Source: Bacteroidota bacterium
GTDB taxonomy: Bacteria > Bacteroidota > Bacteroidia > Chitinophagales > Chitinophagaceae
Direction of reading: 5' to 3'
Length of the DNA stretch: 16,725 bases
Assembly (NCBI GenBank): GCA_947447835.1
Contig: CANFLP010000036.1
Span: forward strand, 1 to 16,725
Made by a program: the position numbers and the translations under genes. Below are positions 7,855 through 13,670 of this stretch, in pieces (position 1 is the first letter of the stretch; the number at the start of each line of letters is the position of its first letter). Below the pieces are notes generated by a model. It worked only from the letters and a program-made list of their open reading frames with translations. It was not told the origin of the DNA and did no database searches.

Positions 7855-8409
7855 TTAGATAGCCTTGAACTTAGGTACCAATACTCGGAAACCTCCAAAT
7901 AAGATAGCCCCAAATACCATTGTACTTACTACACTATATGGATAGAATGGTAAACCGTCTACCATTGTTTGTACTAAGCCTGTAGCTGTAAATCCATGAT
8001 GGTATCCACCACCTTGTGCCCAAACTAAAAAGTTAGAAACTAAAAAATAAGCAGTTGGTGCAGATAAAAATGAAAGTACAAATTTTGATGGTTTAGCATC
8101 TTGTAAGCTATAACCAAACACAGTAGTTGCAGCAATTAAAATGTAATTTTCTAATTGACCTGAATAAAAACCTTGGATTGAAGTGAATCCATAATTAAAC
8201 AACACTTGATACATTACATCAGAAATAAACATTGAAAGCAATGGCAATAAAAAAGAATATTGCTTCTTACTTGCAAACAAAGATCCACTAAATAATGCAA
8301 TGGCAATTTGTGGCGCAAAACCCAATGGGCGACCTGGCATTACTCTGTATAATGCACTTGTTGCTACCATAATTACTAAAGCAAGGATAATTTGTTTATT
8401 CAATTTCAT
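7855..8409 (-). CDS. DUF6580-family putative membrane transport protein
   Basis: This is a 184-aa polytopic inner-membrane protein with about six hydrophobic helices (roughly 5-23, 31-48, 52-70, 88-102, 109-130 and 157-178). Size, helix number, the PGRPLGFAPQIAIALFSG segment and the DGLPFYPYSVVSTMVFGAIL segment before the last helix fit the DUF6580 family. That family has been described as putative transport proteins and resembles the substrate-binding S components of ECF vitamin transporters. The substrate is unknown, no ECF ATPase or T component is nearby, and no riboswitch precedes the gene. It lies 83 nt downstream of manA on the same strand, separated by an 8-bp hairpin, and has its own TATTTTTG box at 8435-8442. 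Confidence 0.72.
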   Translation of the reverse strand: MKLNKQIILALVIMVATSALYRVMPGRPLGFAPQIAIALFSGSLFASKKQYSFLLPLLSMFISDVMYQVLFNYGFTSIQGFYSGQLENYILIAATTVFGYSLQDAKPSKFVLSFLSAPTAYFLVSNFLVWAQGGGYHHGFTATGLVQTMVDGLPFYPYSVVSTMVFGAILFGGFRVLVPKFKAI

Positions 8410-8434
8410 AAAGTATCTTTTATAAGGATGTGAA

Positions 8435-8442
8435 CAAAAATA
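8435..8442 (-). promoter_or_regulatory. Possible -7 element of the DUF6580 gene
   Basis: On the minus strand the octamer reads TATTTTTG, matching TAnnTTTG. It overlaps the 3' arm and T-run of the hairpin at 8438-8461. No TTTG was found 19-21 nt further upstream, so the promoter is uncertain. Confidence 0.3.
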
Positions 8443-8461
8443 AGGCTTTAGCCCCTTATTT
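8438..8461 (-). terminator. Hairpin between manA and the DUF6580 gene, weak terminator candidate
   Basis: The arms AAATAAGG (8438-8445) and CCTTATTT (8454-8461) pair perfectly around an 8-nt loop. In the minus direction the hairpin follows the manA stop by 31 nt and runs into a five-T stretch, so it could end or attenuate manA transcription. The stem is AT-rich, so it may be leaky. Confidence 0.4.
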
Positions 8462-8492
8462 AATTAGATTCATTTTCCTCAAATGTGAATAA

Positions 8493-9632
8493 CTATGGCA
8501 CAAAGCTTTTAAATACAATAGCCGCTTGACTGGCTTGCATGGTAATGTCCTGCAAAGCCTTTACCATGGCTACTTCCCCGGCACCATATGCTATTCCGTC
8601 AATGACAATTTCACCTTCAGTTACCAACAGCATTTCTAAGCGCTTGGTTTGGATTGTGTAAGCTTCACCAGCCTTTAATGCTATTTTACTTAAACCAAAA
8701 TCGGCCACTGGACAAGGGTAATTGATTTCCATATTATTAAAAGCCACTCCATTTAATACATTAGGAATGGTTGGAATAAATTTGATATGCTTTAATAATT
8801 CGTCAATATCTACATGCTTTGGCGTTAACCCGCCTCTTAAAACATTGTCACTATTCGCCATCAATTCAATATTCTGTCCTTCCAAATAAGCATGTAATAA
8901 GCCTGCTCCTTGAAAAACGCCTTGGTATTTTTTTACTTCGACAATATTTAAAATATAAATGGAGAAGATGCCCTTGTCGATTCCCTTTTCAGGTACAACT
9001 CCATTATAATATTTATTGGCCCACCAATGCGGATGTGATTTGTCTACCTCTCCACGTTTAACACTCGCAACTGCATCCATCATTAAAGGCTTCAAGATTC
9101 TATCTGCATCTTCATTTGACAAATGCATAAAGAAGCTATATAAACCCTGATAATCCACACCTCTAAAATGATCGATTAAAGGATGGAAATAAAAATAATC
9201 GTTTAAACGCGCGTCCAATAAATCGGGTGCTAAAAATCCGTGCAGTAACCAAAAATCACTTAGAGCCACCATTACTTCGGGCTTATGATTTTTATCCTTA
9301 TAATTTCTATTACTAGCGTAAAGATCAATTCCTGCCTTATCCTCTAATTCGTATCCAATAATTGCATTTTCAATACTTGGATGTACTTGGATACTCAACA
9401 TCTTTGCCACATCCAACACCTTAAATAAATAAGGAATAGTTCCAAAATCATTTATGGATGCAATACCGTTTTGAGTTTCAATTTGAGCAGGCGCCGATGG
9501 ATGTGCTCCCATCCAATATTCTGCAAACGGTTTATTTTCTGCATTTTGAACCTTCATTAAATTGGGAATAAACTCCGTCCCACCCCAATCGTAATGCCTA
9601 TGCACCCCATGTAATTTATACGCTTTTTGCAT
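8493..9632 (-). CDS. manA: Mannose-6-phosphate isomerase, class I
   Basis: This zinc enzyme interconverts mannose 6-phosphate and fructose 6-phosphate, linking glycolysis to GDP-mannose and mannosylated glycans or to mannose use. The 379 aa match the type I family. Zinc ligands are Gln82 and His84 in SIQVHPS, Glu119 in KPEVMVAL and His247 in GLLHAYLEG. The catalytic arginine is Arg266 in NSDNVLRGGLTPKHVD, the classic signature. The N-terminal HYDWGGTEF and YWMGAHPSAPA segments are also typical. The C-terminal beta-domain (about 310-379) is complete. The gene diverges from yraN across only 35 nt. A cupin-only or type II bifunctional enzyme is ruled out by the layout. Confidence 0.95.
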   Translation of the reverse strand: MQKAYKLHGVHRHYDWGGTEFIPNLMKVQNAENKPFAEYWMGAHPSAPAQIETQNGIASINDFGTIPYLFKVLDVAKMLSIQVHPSIENAIIGYELEDKAGIDLYASNRNYKDKNHKPEVMVALSDFWLLHGFLAPDLLDARLNDYFYFHPLIDHFRGVDYQGLYSFFMHLSNEDADRILKPLMMDAVASVKRGEVDKSHPHWWANKYYNGVVPEKGIDKGIFSIYILNIVEVKKYQGVFQGAGLLHAYLEGQNIELMANSDNVLRGGLTPKHVDIDELLKHIKFIPTIPNVLNGVAFNNMEINYPCPVADFGLSKIALKAGEAYTIQTKRLEMLLVTEGEIVIDGIAYGAGEVAMVKALQDITMQASQAAIVFKSFVP

Positions 9633-9667
9633 CTTACTTAATTACCGATGTTTATGTAAATCATATT

Positions 9668-10021
9668 ATGAAAAACAAAGATACTGGGTTTTTAGGCGAA
9701 AACATAGCAACAAACCATTTACTAAAATTAGGATTTGCAATTTTAGAGCGCAACTGGAGATACAAACATTTAGAAATTGATATTGTTGCTAGTAAACAAG
9801 GACTACTTCATATAGTAGAAGTTAAAACCAGAAGTAGCGTTGATTTTGGTTTTCCTGAACAAATGATTAATGCACCTAAAATGCAGTTCCTCAAAAATGC
9901 TGCTGCACATTATCAATATATGCATCCACAATGGAAATGGCTTCAGTTTGACGTTATTGCCATTTATAAAACACCCAATGATACATGGGCATTAGATTAT
10001 TTTGAAGACGTGTATTTTTAG
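9668..10021 (+). CDS. yraN: YraN-family (UPF0102) putative PD-(D/E)XK nuclease-fold protein
   Basis: This 117-aa protein belongs to the widespread UPF0102/YraN family, whose role is poorly known but whose fold is that of Holliday-junction-resolvase-like restriction nucleases. The family motifs are here: GFLGENIATNHLLKLGF with Glu11, NWRYKHLEIDIVA with Glu36 and Asp38, and the catalytic-type HIVEVKTRSS with Glu51 and Lys53. The C-terminal FDVIAIY segment is also conserved. All putative active-site residues are kept. It is followed 28 nt later by a short-chain dehydrogenase gene on the same strand, which is probably co-transcribed. Confidence 0.9.
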   Translation: MKNKDTGFLGENIATNHLLKLGFAILERNWRYKHLEIDIVASKQGLLHIVEVKTRSSVDFGFPEQMINAPKMQFLKNAAAHYQYMHPQWKWLQFDVIAIYKTPNDTWALDYFEDVYF

Positions 10022-10049
10022 ATTAAATTGTAGAAGCTAAAATTATTTT

Positions 10050-10859
10050 ATGAGCCAGATTCAAAATGCAAACATCTTAATCACAGGAGGCGCTTCGGGT
10101 ATAGGAAAATTAATGGGCGCATCTCTATTACAAAAAGGAGCTAAAACACTTGTAATATGGGATATTAATGAAGGGCTTTTAAATGAAGTTGCAGCCGAAT
10201 TCAATGAAAAAGGATTTCATGTAGTTCCTTATGTAGTGAATGTGATGAATATGAATGATGTGATTACTACAGCAGAAAAAGTAAAAAATGATATTGGCAA
10301 AATTGATATCCTCATAAATAACGCGGGTATTATTGTTGGGAAAAATTTTGTAGATCATACACATCAAGAAATTGAAAACACTATGGGCATTAATGCCAAT
10401 GCACTGATGCATATTACAAAGGAATTTCTTCCTGCAATGTTGCAAAGCAATCATGGACATATTGTAAATATTGCTTCGGCCGCTGGCTTGGTAGGTAATC
10501 CTAAAATGAGTGTATATGCAGCAAGTAAATTTGCCGTTGTTGGCTGGAGCGAATCTCTCACACTCGAAATGGAAGAAGCTAAAAATAATATTGTAATTAC
10601 TACGGTGACGCCTTTTTATATTAGCACTGGTATGTTTGACGGCGTGCATAGTCCTATCATTCCAATAGTAAAGCCCAAAAAAGCAACAAGTAAAATTATT
10701 AAAGGGATTGAATCAAACAAGAGATTTGTTCGAATGCCAGGCATCGTTTACCTAGTGCCCTTGTTCAAGGGAATCTTCCCTACAAGTTGGTTTAATGTAA
10801 TTGTTGGAAAATGGTTTGGCGTCCACAATTCCATGGATCAATTTAAAGGAAGGAAGTAG
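10050..10859 (+). CDS. Short-chain dehydrogenase/reductase (classical SDR)
   Basis: This 269-aa classical SDR is an NAD(P)(H)-dependent oxidoreductase of unknown substrate. The dinucleotide-binding TGGASGIG is at 12-19, NNAG at 90-93, and the catalytic residues are Asn115, Ser143, Tyr156 and Lys160 (YAASK). Asp38 after the second strand (VIWDIN) favours NAD(H) over NADP(H). The C-terminal part (about 225-255, VYLVPLFKGIFPTSWFNVIV) is hydrophobic, as in the SDR16C retinol and 17-beta-hydroxysteroid dehydrogenase-like group, and may touch the membrane. The assignment to that subgroup is inference from general resemblance. Its stop codon is separated from that of the convergent YkgJ gene by a single base. 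Confidence 0.88.
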   Translation: MSQIQNANILITGGASGIGKLMGASLLQKGAKTLVIWDINEGLLNEVAAEFNEKGFHVVPYVVNVMNMNDVITTAEKVKNDIGKIDILINNAGIIVGKNFVDHTHQEIENTMGINANALMHITKEFLPAMLQSNHGHIVNIASAAGLVGNPKMSVYAASKFAVVGWSESLTLEMEEAKNNIVITTVTPFYISTGMFDGVHSPIIPIVKPKKATSKIIKGIESNKRFVRMPGIVYLVPLFKGIFPTSWFNVIVGKWFGVHNSMDQFKGRK

Positions 10860-10860
10860 T

Positions 10861-11358
10861 TTATCCAATCAAATCATTCATCTTCTCTACCATCTTGTAA
10901 GTAGCTGGACAATATTCCACGTTTTGTTTATGAACGTGAATATATTCTGTCATTTTCTTTTTTGTCAAATGCGGGAAACCAGCACAATCTGCAGGACGCA
11001 CTTCGTAAATGCTACACATATTTGTCTTCAAATTCAAAAACTGACAAGGTCTTAATTTATTCAGCCAATCTTTATCTTTCTTATCATATTCCAACCACTC
11101 TGCCGTAAAGGCTTTAGGTGTTGTATTTAAATGAGCAGCTATTCTTTTAATATCTGTTTTAGTAAATGTAGGGCTCATGGTCTTGCAACAGTTAGCACAA
11201 CTTAAACAATCGGTTTCGGCCCATACTTGTGGGCTTAGCATTTCGGCCAAGTTATCCAAACCCTTAGGCGATCTCTTTTCTAATCTCGTTAAAAAAGATC
11301 TGAATTGTTTCGCGTTGCGATTCACTTTCTGCTTAAATGACCTTAAATTTACTTGCAT
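10861..11358 (-). CDS. YkgJ-family cysteine-cluster protein
   Basis: This 165-aa protein has eight conserved-looking cysteines in the YkgJ/UPF0153 pattern (PF03692). Cys51, 54, 57 and 58 form CLSCANCC, followed by Cys105 (RPCQFL), Cys115 (NMCSIYEVRPADC), Cys125 and Cys150. The cluster probably binds zinc or an Fe-S centre; the metal and the function are not known. A basic N-terminal helix (about 1-35) precedes the cysteine domain. It diverges from xerD across 70 nt and converges on the SDR gene. No partner gene in the window suggests a function. Confidence 0.85.
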   Translation of the reverse strand: MQVNLRSFKQKVNRNAKQFRSFLTRLEKRSPKGLDNLAEMLSPQVWAETDCLSCANCCKTMSPTFTKTDIKRIAAHLNTTPKAFTAEWLEYDKKDKDWLNKLRPCQFLNLKTNMCSIYEVRPADCAGFPHLTKKKMTEYIHVHKQNVEYCPATYKMVEKMNDLIG

Positions 11359-11428
11359 ATCTTTGTTTAAATCTGACGCGAAATAAACTCATTCTCTATT
11401 AACAATCAAATCTTTTATATAAAGTAAA

Positions 11429-12337
11429 ATGAACTGGGCCATCTATAAAAAAGGATTTAAAGCTTTTCTTCAACTAGAAAAGTCATTAAGCGCCCATTCG
11501 GTCGAAGCCTATCTTAGAGATATAGATAAGCTTACTAATTACTTTGAGCACTTGGGCAAAGAGATAGGCCCAGCCGATGTCACCCTTCCCGATTTGCAAA
11601 AATTTATACAGACTATTGGTGAAATGGAGATGGCAGCAACCTCTCAAGCACGTATTATATCTGGGATTAAATCCTTTTTTAAGTACTGTGTGTTAGAGCA
11701 AATATGCACGCTTAACCCTACTACCCTGTTACCCACTCCTAAAACACGACGTAAACTACCCGATGTTTTAAGCTTTGAGGAAATTGAAGATATGATTGGA
11801 CACTTGGACTTAAGCAAGCCCGAAGGCGGTCGGAATAAGGCCATTTTAGAGACCATGTACAGCTCGGGTCTTCGTGTTACCGAAGCCATCAATTTAAAGA
11901 TCTCCTGTTTATACTTAGACGTTGGATTTATTAGAGTCATAGGCAAGGGTGATAAAGAAAGATTGGTTCCTATTGGATCCGACGCTATCAAATATATTAA
12001 GTTGTATAAGGACACCATTCGCGTGCATCAAACTCCCGCCAAGGATTGTGAGGATATTTTGTTTTTAAACAATCGAGGCAAAGGCCTAAGCAGGGTAATG
12101 ATATTTTATATTATTAAAGACTTGATCCTTAAAACCGGTATTAAAAAATCCATCTCGCCTCATAGTTTCAGACACAGTTTTGCAACGCATTTGGTGGAAG
12201 GCGGAGCCGACCTACGCGCAGTACAAGAAATGCTAGGCCACGAGAGTATAACGACTACCGAAATTTACACACATATTAATAGAGCGTTTTTAAGAGATAC
12301 CCTAGACCGATTCCACCCTGCCTTTCAAAAAAAATAA
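11429..12337 (+). CDS. xerD: Site-specific tyrosine recombinase XerD
   Basis: XerD with XerC resolves chromosome dimers at dif. The 302-aa length and layout are those of Xer proteins: an N-terminal SAM-like core-binding domain (about 1-95) and a C-terminal catalytic domain. The catalytic residues are Arg149 (SSGLRVTEAINL), Lys173 (GKGDKER), His245 and Arg248 (HSFRHSFATHL), His271 (LGHESITTTEIYTH) and the nucleophile Tyr280. Each is one residue beyond its E. coli XerD counterpart. That alignment favours the chromosomal XerD over a phage or conjugative integrase, although XerC cannot be fully excluded without a tree. I did not find a dif-like site in the window. Confidence 0.9.
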   Translation: MNWAIYKKGFKAFLQLEKSLSAHSVEAYLRDIDKLTNYFEHLGKEIGPADVTLPDLQKFIQTIGEMEMAATSQARIISGIKSFFKYCVLEQICTLNPTTLLPTPKTRRKLPDVLSFEEIEDMIGHLDLSKPEGGRNKAILETMYSSGLRVTEAINLKISCLYLDVGFIRVIGKGDKERLVPIGSDAIKYIKLYKDTIRVHQTPAKDCEDILFLNNRGKGLSRVMIFYIIKDLILKTGIKKSISPHSFRHSFATHLVEGGADLRAVQEMLGHESITTTEIYTHINRAFLRDTLDRFHPAFQKK

Positions 12338-12360
12338 CAGTCCCATAAACTAAAATCATT

Positions 12361-12390
12361 TAGGTTTGTTATTCAAAATAAAACGAACCT
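12361..12390 (+). promoter_or_regulatory. Inverted repeat and TAGGTTTG box before the DUF2911 gene
   Basis: TAGGTTTG at 12361-12368 fits the TAnnTTTG -7 motif, but no -33 TTTG is seen. The same bases form one arm of an inverted repeat: AGGTTTGTT (12362-12370) pairs with AACGAACCT (12382-12390) with one G-T pair and an 11-nt loop, ending 3 nt before the ATG. It could be a promoter with an operator, or a hairpin masking the start in read-through transcripts from xerD. Confidence 0.35.
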
Positions 12391-12393
12391 ATT

Positions 12394-13236
12394 ATGAAAA
12401 GAATACTATTTTCTTTGTTAACTATTATTGGCTTATCTGCGCAAGCGCAAATTAAAATGCCAGCAGCTAGTCCTACTCAAACCTTATCTCAAGAATTTGG
12501 CTTAGGCAAAATTGAAATTGTTTATTCTCGTCCAGGCTTAAAAGGCCGTGCCGCATTTGGCAATGGTACTTTATTGGCTCCAACTGGAATTGTTTGGAGA
12601 ACAGGTGCAAACGGCGCAACAAAAGTTACCTTCTCTGACCCAGTTACCATTGGTGGCAAAACATTAGCCGCTGGATCTTATGGTTTATTTACCATCCCTG
12701 GTGAAAAAGAATGGACTATTATCTTTAATACCAATTCAAAAGGTTGGGGAAGTTTTGATTATAAAGAATCTGAAGACGTAGTTCGTTTACAAGTAAAAGC
12801 AGAAACTACCAGCAATAGCACAGAAACATTTACTATTAATGTAGATAATATCAACCCAGAAACTGCTACCATTTCATTAAAGTGGGCAAACACTTTGGTA
12901 AACATTCCAGTTAGCACCGATATAAAACCAATTATCCGCAAGCAAGTGAAAGATGCCACTTCTGGTACAAATGTAAATCCGAATACATACCAAGCAGCAG
13001 CAAACTTTTTTTATGATTTAGATAAAGACTACGACAATGCATTAATATATGTAGACAAAGCAATTGCTGCAAATGCAAATGCATATTGGTTACTATTATT
13101 AAAAGGGAAAGTACAAAAAGAATTAGGTGATAAAAAAGGTGCAAAAGCAAGCGCAGAAGCTTGTATTAAAATGGCAAATGAAGCAAAGAATCAAGATTAT
13201 GTAAGATCAGGTAAGGCTTTGTTAGAAACACTTTAG
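12394..13236 (+). CDS. Secreted DUF2911-domain protein with C-terminal helical repeats
   Basis: This 280-aa protein has a clear Sec signal peptide (MKRILFSLLTIIGLSAQA, cleavage predicted after residue 18) and no lipobox cysteine, so it is probably periplasmic. A beta-rich DUF2911 domain fills about 20-175. Typical segments are EIVYSRPGLKGR, GIVWRTGANGATKVTF and AGSYGLFTIPG. The last 75 residues are helical (about 205-280, with ALIYVDKAIAANANAYWLLL and KKGAKASAEACIKMA) and look like one or two TPR-like repeats. This pairing is common in Bacteroidota, and the function is unknown. The gene ends in a strong terminator 23 nt after its stop. Confidence 0.87.
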   Translation: MKRILFSLLTIIGLSAQAQIKMPAASPTQTLSQEFGLGKIEIVYSRPGLKGRAAFGNGTLLAPTGIVWRTGANGATKVTFSDPVTIGGKTLAAGSYGLFTIPGEKEWTIIFNTNSKGWGSFDYKESEDVVRLQVKAETTSNSTETFTINVDNINPETATISLKWANTLVNIPVSTDIKPIIRKQVKDATSGTNVNPNTYQAAANFFYDLDKDYDNALIYVDKAIAANANAYWLLLLKGKVQKELGDKKGAKASAEACIKMANEAKNQDYVRSGKALLETL

Positions 13237-13258
13237 TATTTATAAAATACAATTAAGG

Positions 13259-13305
13259 ATGAGTCTCCCAATAAGTAAAGCACTTTGGGGAGACTCATTT
13301 TTTTT
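13259..13305 (+). terminator. Intrinsic terminator of the DUF2911 gene
   Basis: TGAGTCTCCC (13260-13269) pairs perfectly with GGGAGACTCA (13288-13297), and the stem can be extended by one A-T pair. Eight Ts follow (13298-13305). The 18-nt loop contains the TTTG that serves as the -33 element of the downstream tRNA promoter. Confidence 0.92.
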
Positions 13306-13314
13306 GTAGGTTTG
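13284..13314 (+). promoter_or_regulatory. Promoter of tRNA-Leu, overlapping the upstream terminator
   Basis: TTTG at 13284-13287 and TAGGTTTG at 13307-13314 are separated by 19 nt, the spacing of the Bacteroidota housekeeping promoter. Transcription is predicted to start about 7 nt after the -7 box, at or just before the first base of the tRNA (13322), so almost no 5' leader remains to be processed. The -33 element lies at the end of the loop of the preceding terminator. Confidence 0.7.
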
Positions 13315-13321
13315 CGAACCT

Positions 13322-13407
13322 GCGGAGGTGGCGAAATTGGTAGACGCACTACCTTGAGGTGGTAGCGCCCACACCCGGGCGTGGGAGTTCGACTCTCCTC
13401 TTCCGCA
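13322..13407 (+). tRNA. tRNA-Leu (anticodon GAG)
   Basis: This 86-nt class II tRNA folds cleanly. The acceptor stem is GCGGAGG with CTTCCGC (one G-T pair) and discriminator A at 13407. The D-arm is GCG with CGC around a loop containing TTGGTAG. The anticodon stem is CTACC with GGTAG around the loop TTGAGGT, giving anticodon GAG, which reads CUC and CUU leucine codons. The long variable arm is CGCCC with GGGCG. The T-arm is GGGAG with CTCCT around TTCGACT. The 3' CCA is not encoded and must be added by CCA transferase. Confidence 0.96.
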
Positions 13408-13409
13408 CA

Positions 13410-13436
13410 AAGCCTGTCACGAAGTGACGGGCTTTT
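13410..13436 (+). terminator. Terminator hairpin of tRNA-Leu
   Basis: AAGCCTGTCAC (13410-13420) pairs with GTGACGGGCTT (13424-13434) over 11 bp with one T-G pair, closing a GAA triloop. Four Ts (13433-13436) partly overlap the 3' arm. It begins 2 nt after the tRNA. Its last GCTT and the T-run are shared with the 5' arm of the next hairpin. Confidence 0.8.
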
Positions 13437-13493
13437 ATATTATAAGCGTGCGTCAAGAGCTTGCTCTTGTAAGTACGCGAATAATATAAAAGC
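13431..13493. repeat. 63-nt hairpin with a perfect 13-bp outer stem
   Basis: GCTTTTATATTAT (13431-13443) is the exact reverse complement of ATAATATAAAAGC (13481-13493). Inside it, GCGTGC (13446-13451) pairs with GTACGC with one G-T pair, and CAAGAG (13454-13459) pairs with CTCTTG (13464-13469) around a CTTG tetraloop. In total about 25 pairs can form. The 5' arm overlaps the end of the tRNA terminator, so the two structures compete in a read-through transcript. Such structure would form on either strand. Confidence 0.75.
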
Positions 13494-13494
13494 A

Positions 13495-13519
13495 AAATGC
13501 ATCGCGTTGCGATGCATTT
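13495..13519. repeat. 11-bp perfect hairpin with GTT triloop
   Basis: AAATGCATCGC (13495-13505) pairs perfectly with GCGATGCATTT (13509-13519) around GTT. It is the third strong hairpin in a row behind tRNA-Leu, one base after the preceding one. There is no following T-run, so it is not a standard terminator on the plus strand. Confidence 0.75.
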
Positions 13520-13520
13520 G

Positions 13521-13579
13521 AAAGGCTTTGGGTACGCGCCCCACTCAGAGCGAAGCGAGTGCGAAGCACGAGCTAATCT
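13521..13579. repeat. 59-nt GC-rich direct repeat, copy 1
   Basis: This copy is identical base for base to 13588-13646. It starts AAAGGCTTTGGGTACGCGCC and ends GAGCTAATCT. Within it CACTC (13542-13546) can pair with GAGTG (13557-13561), while GTGC (13559-13562) can pair with GCAC (13566-13569) around GAA. The two stems overlap, so only one can form at a time. Composition is far more GC-rich than the flanking genes. Confidence 0.9.
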
Positions 13580-13587
13580 CGGAATGA

Positions 13588-13646
13588 AAAGGCTTTGGGT
13601 ACGCGCCCCACTCAGAGCGAAGCGAGTGCGAAGCACGAGCTAATCT
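13588..13646. repeat. 59-nt GC-rich direct repeat, copy 2
   Basis: This is the exact second copy of 13521-13579, separated from it by 8 nt (CGGAATGA), giving a 67-nt period. Read on the minus strand it lies 24 nt beyond the stop of the baeRF-like gene, so it would form the 3' end of that transcript. It may be a palindromic repeat family scattered in the genome, which this window alone cannot show. Confidence 0.9.
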
Positions 13647-13670
13647 ACTGTAAAAAAAATTATCTCAGAT

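Noticed and set aside
8410..8492. Riboswitch upstream of the DUF6580 putative transporter
   Set aside because: The gap is 83 nt and holds one simple 8-bp hairpin that is best explained as the manA 3' end. No conserved cobalamin, TPP, FMN or other aptamer core is visible.
10179..10649. Long minus-strand open frame of 156 codons inside the SDR gene
   Set aside because: The plus frame carries all SDR motifs in order. The antisense frame is rich in His, Asn, Ile and Cys without recognisable domains, a typical shadow of an AT-rich gene.
11358..11365. TATCTTTG as a promoter for xerD
   Set aside because: The octamer matches the -7 motif but overlaps the start codon of the divergent YkgJ gene, has no -33 TTTG at the right distance, and would give a 60-nt leader. 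Not strong enough to list as a feature.
11644..12018. Antisense open frame of 124 codons within xerD
   Set aside because: It lies fully inside the conserved recombinase gene and shows no domain or independent start signal.
11429..13407. Integrated phage or genomic island (tyrosine recombinase near a tRNA gene)
   Set aside because: The recombinase aligns residue by residue with XerD catalytic positions, it is about 1 kb from the tRNA with an unrelated conserved gene between, and there is no repeated tRNA 3' end or phage gene in the window.
13349..13636. Open frame of 95 codons on the minus strand across the tRNA and the hairpin/repeat region
   Set aside because: It is antisense to tRNA-Leu (its C-terminus RKRRVELPRPGVGATTS is the usual artefact of a tRNA read backwards) and its N-terminal half is the duplicated repeat. 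No start context or coding signal supports it.
13521..13646. Minimal CRISPR array
   Set aside because: There are only two units, the 59-nt repeat is too long, the intervening 8 nt is too short for a spacer, and no cas genes are present.
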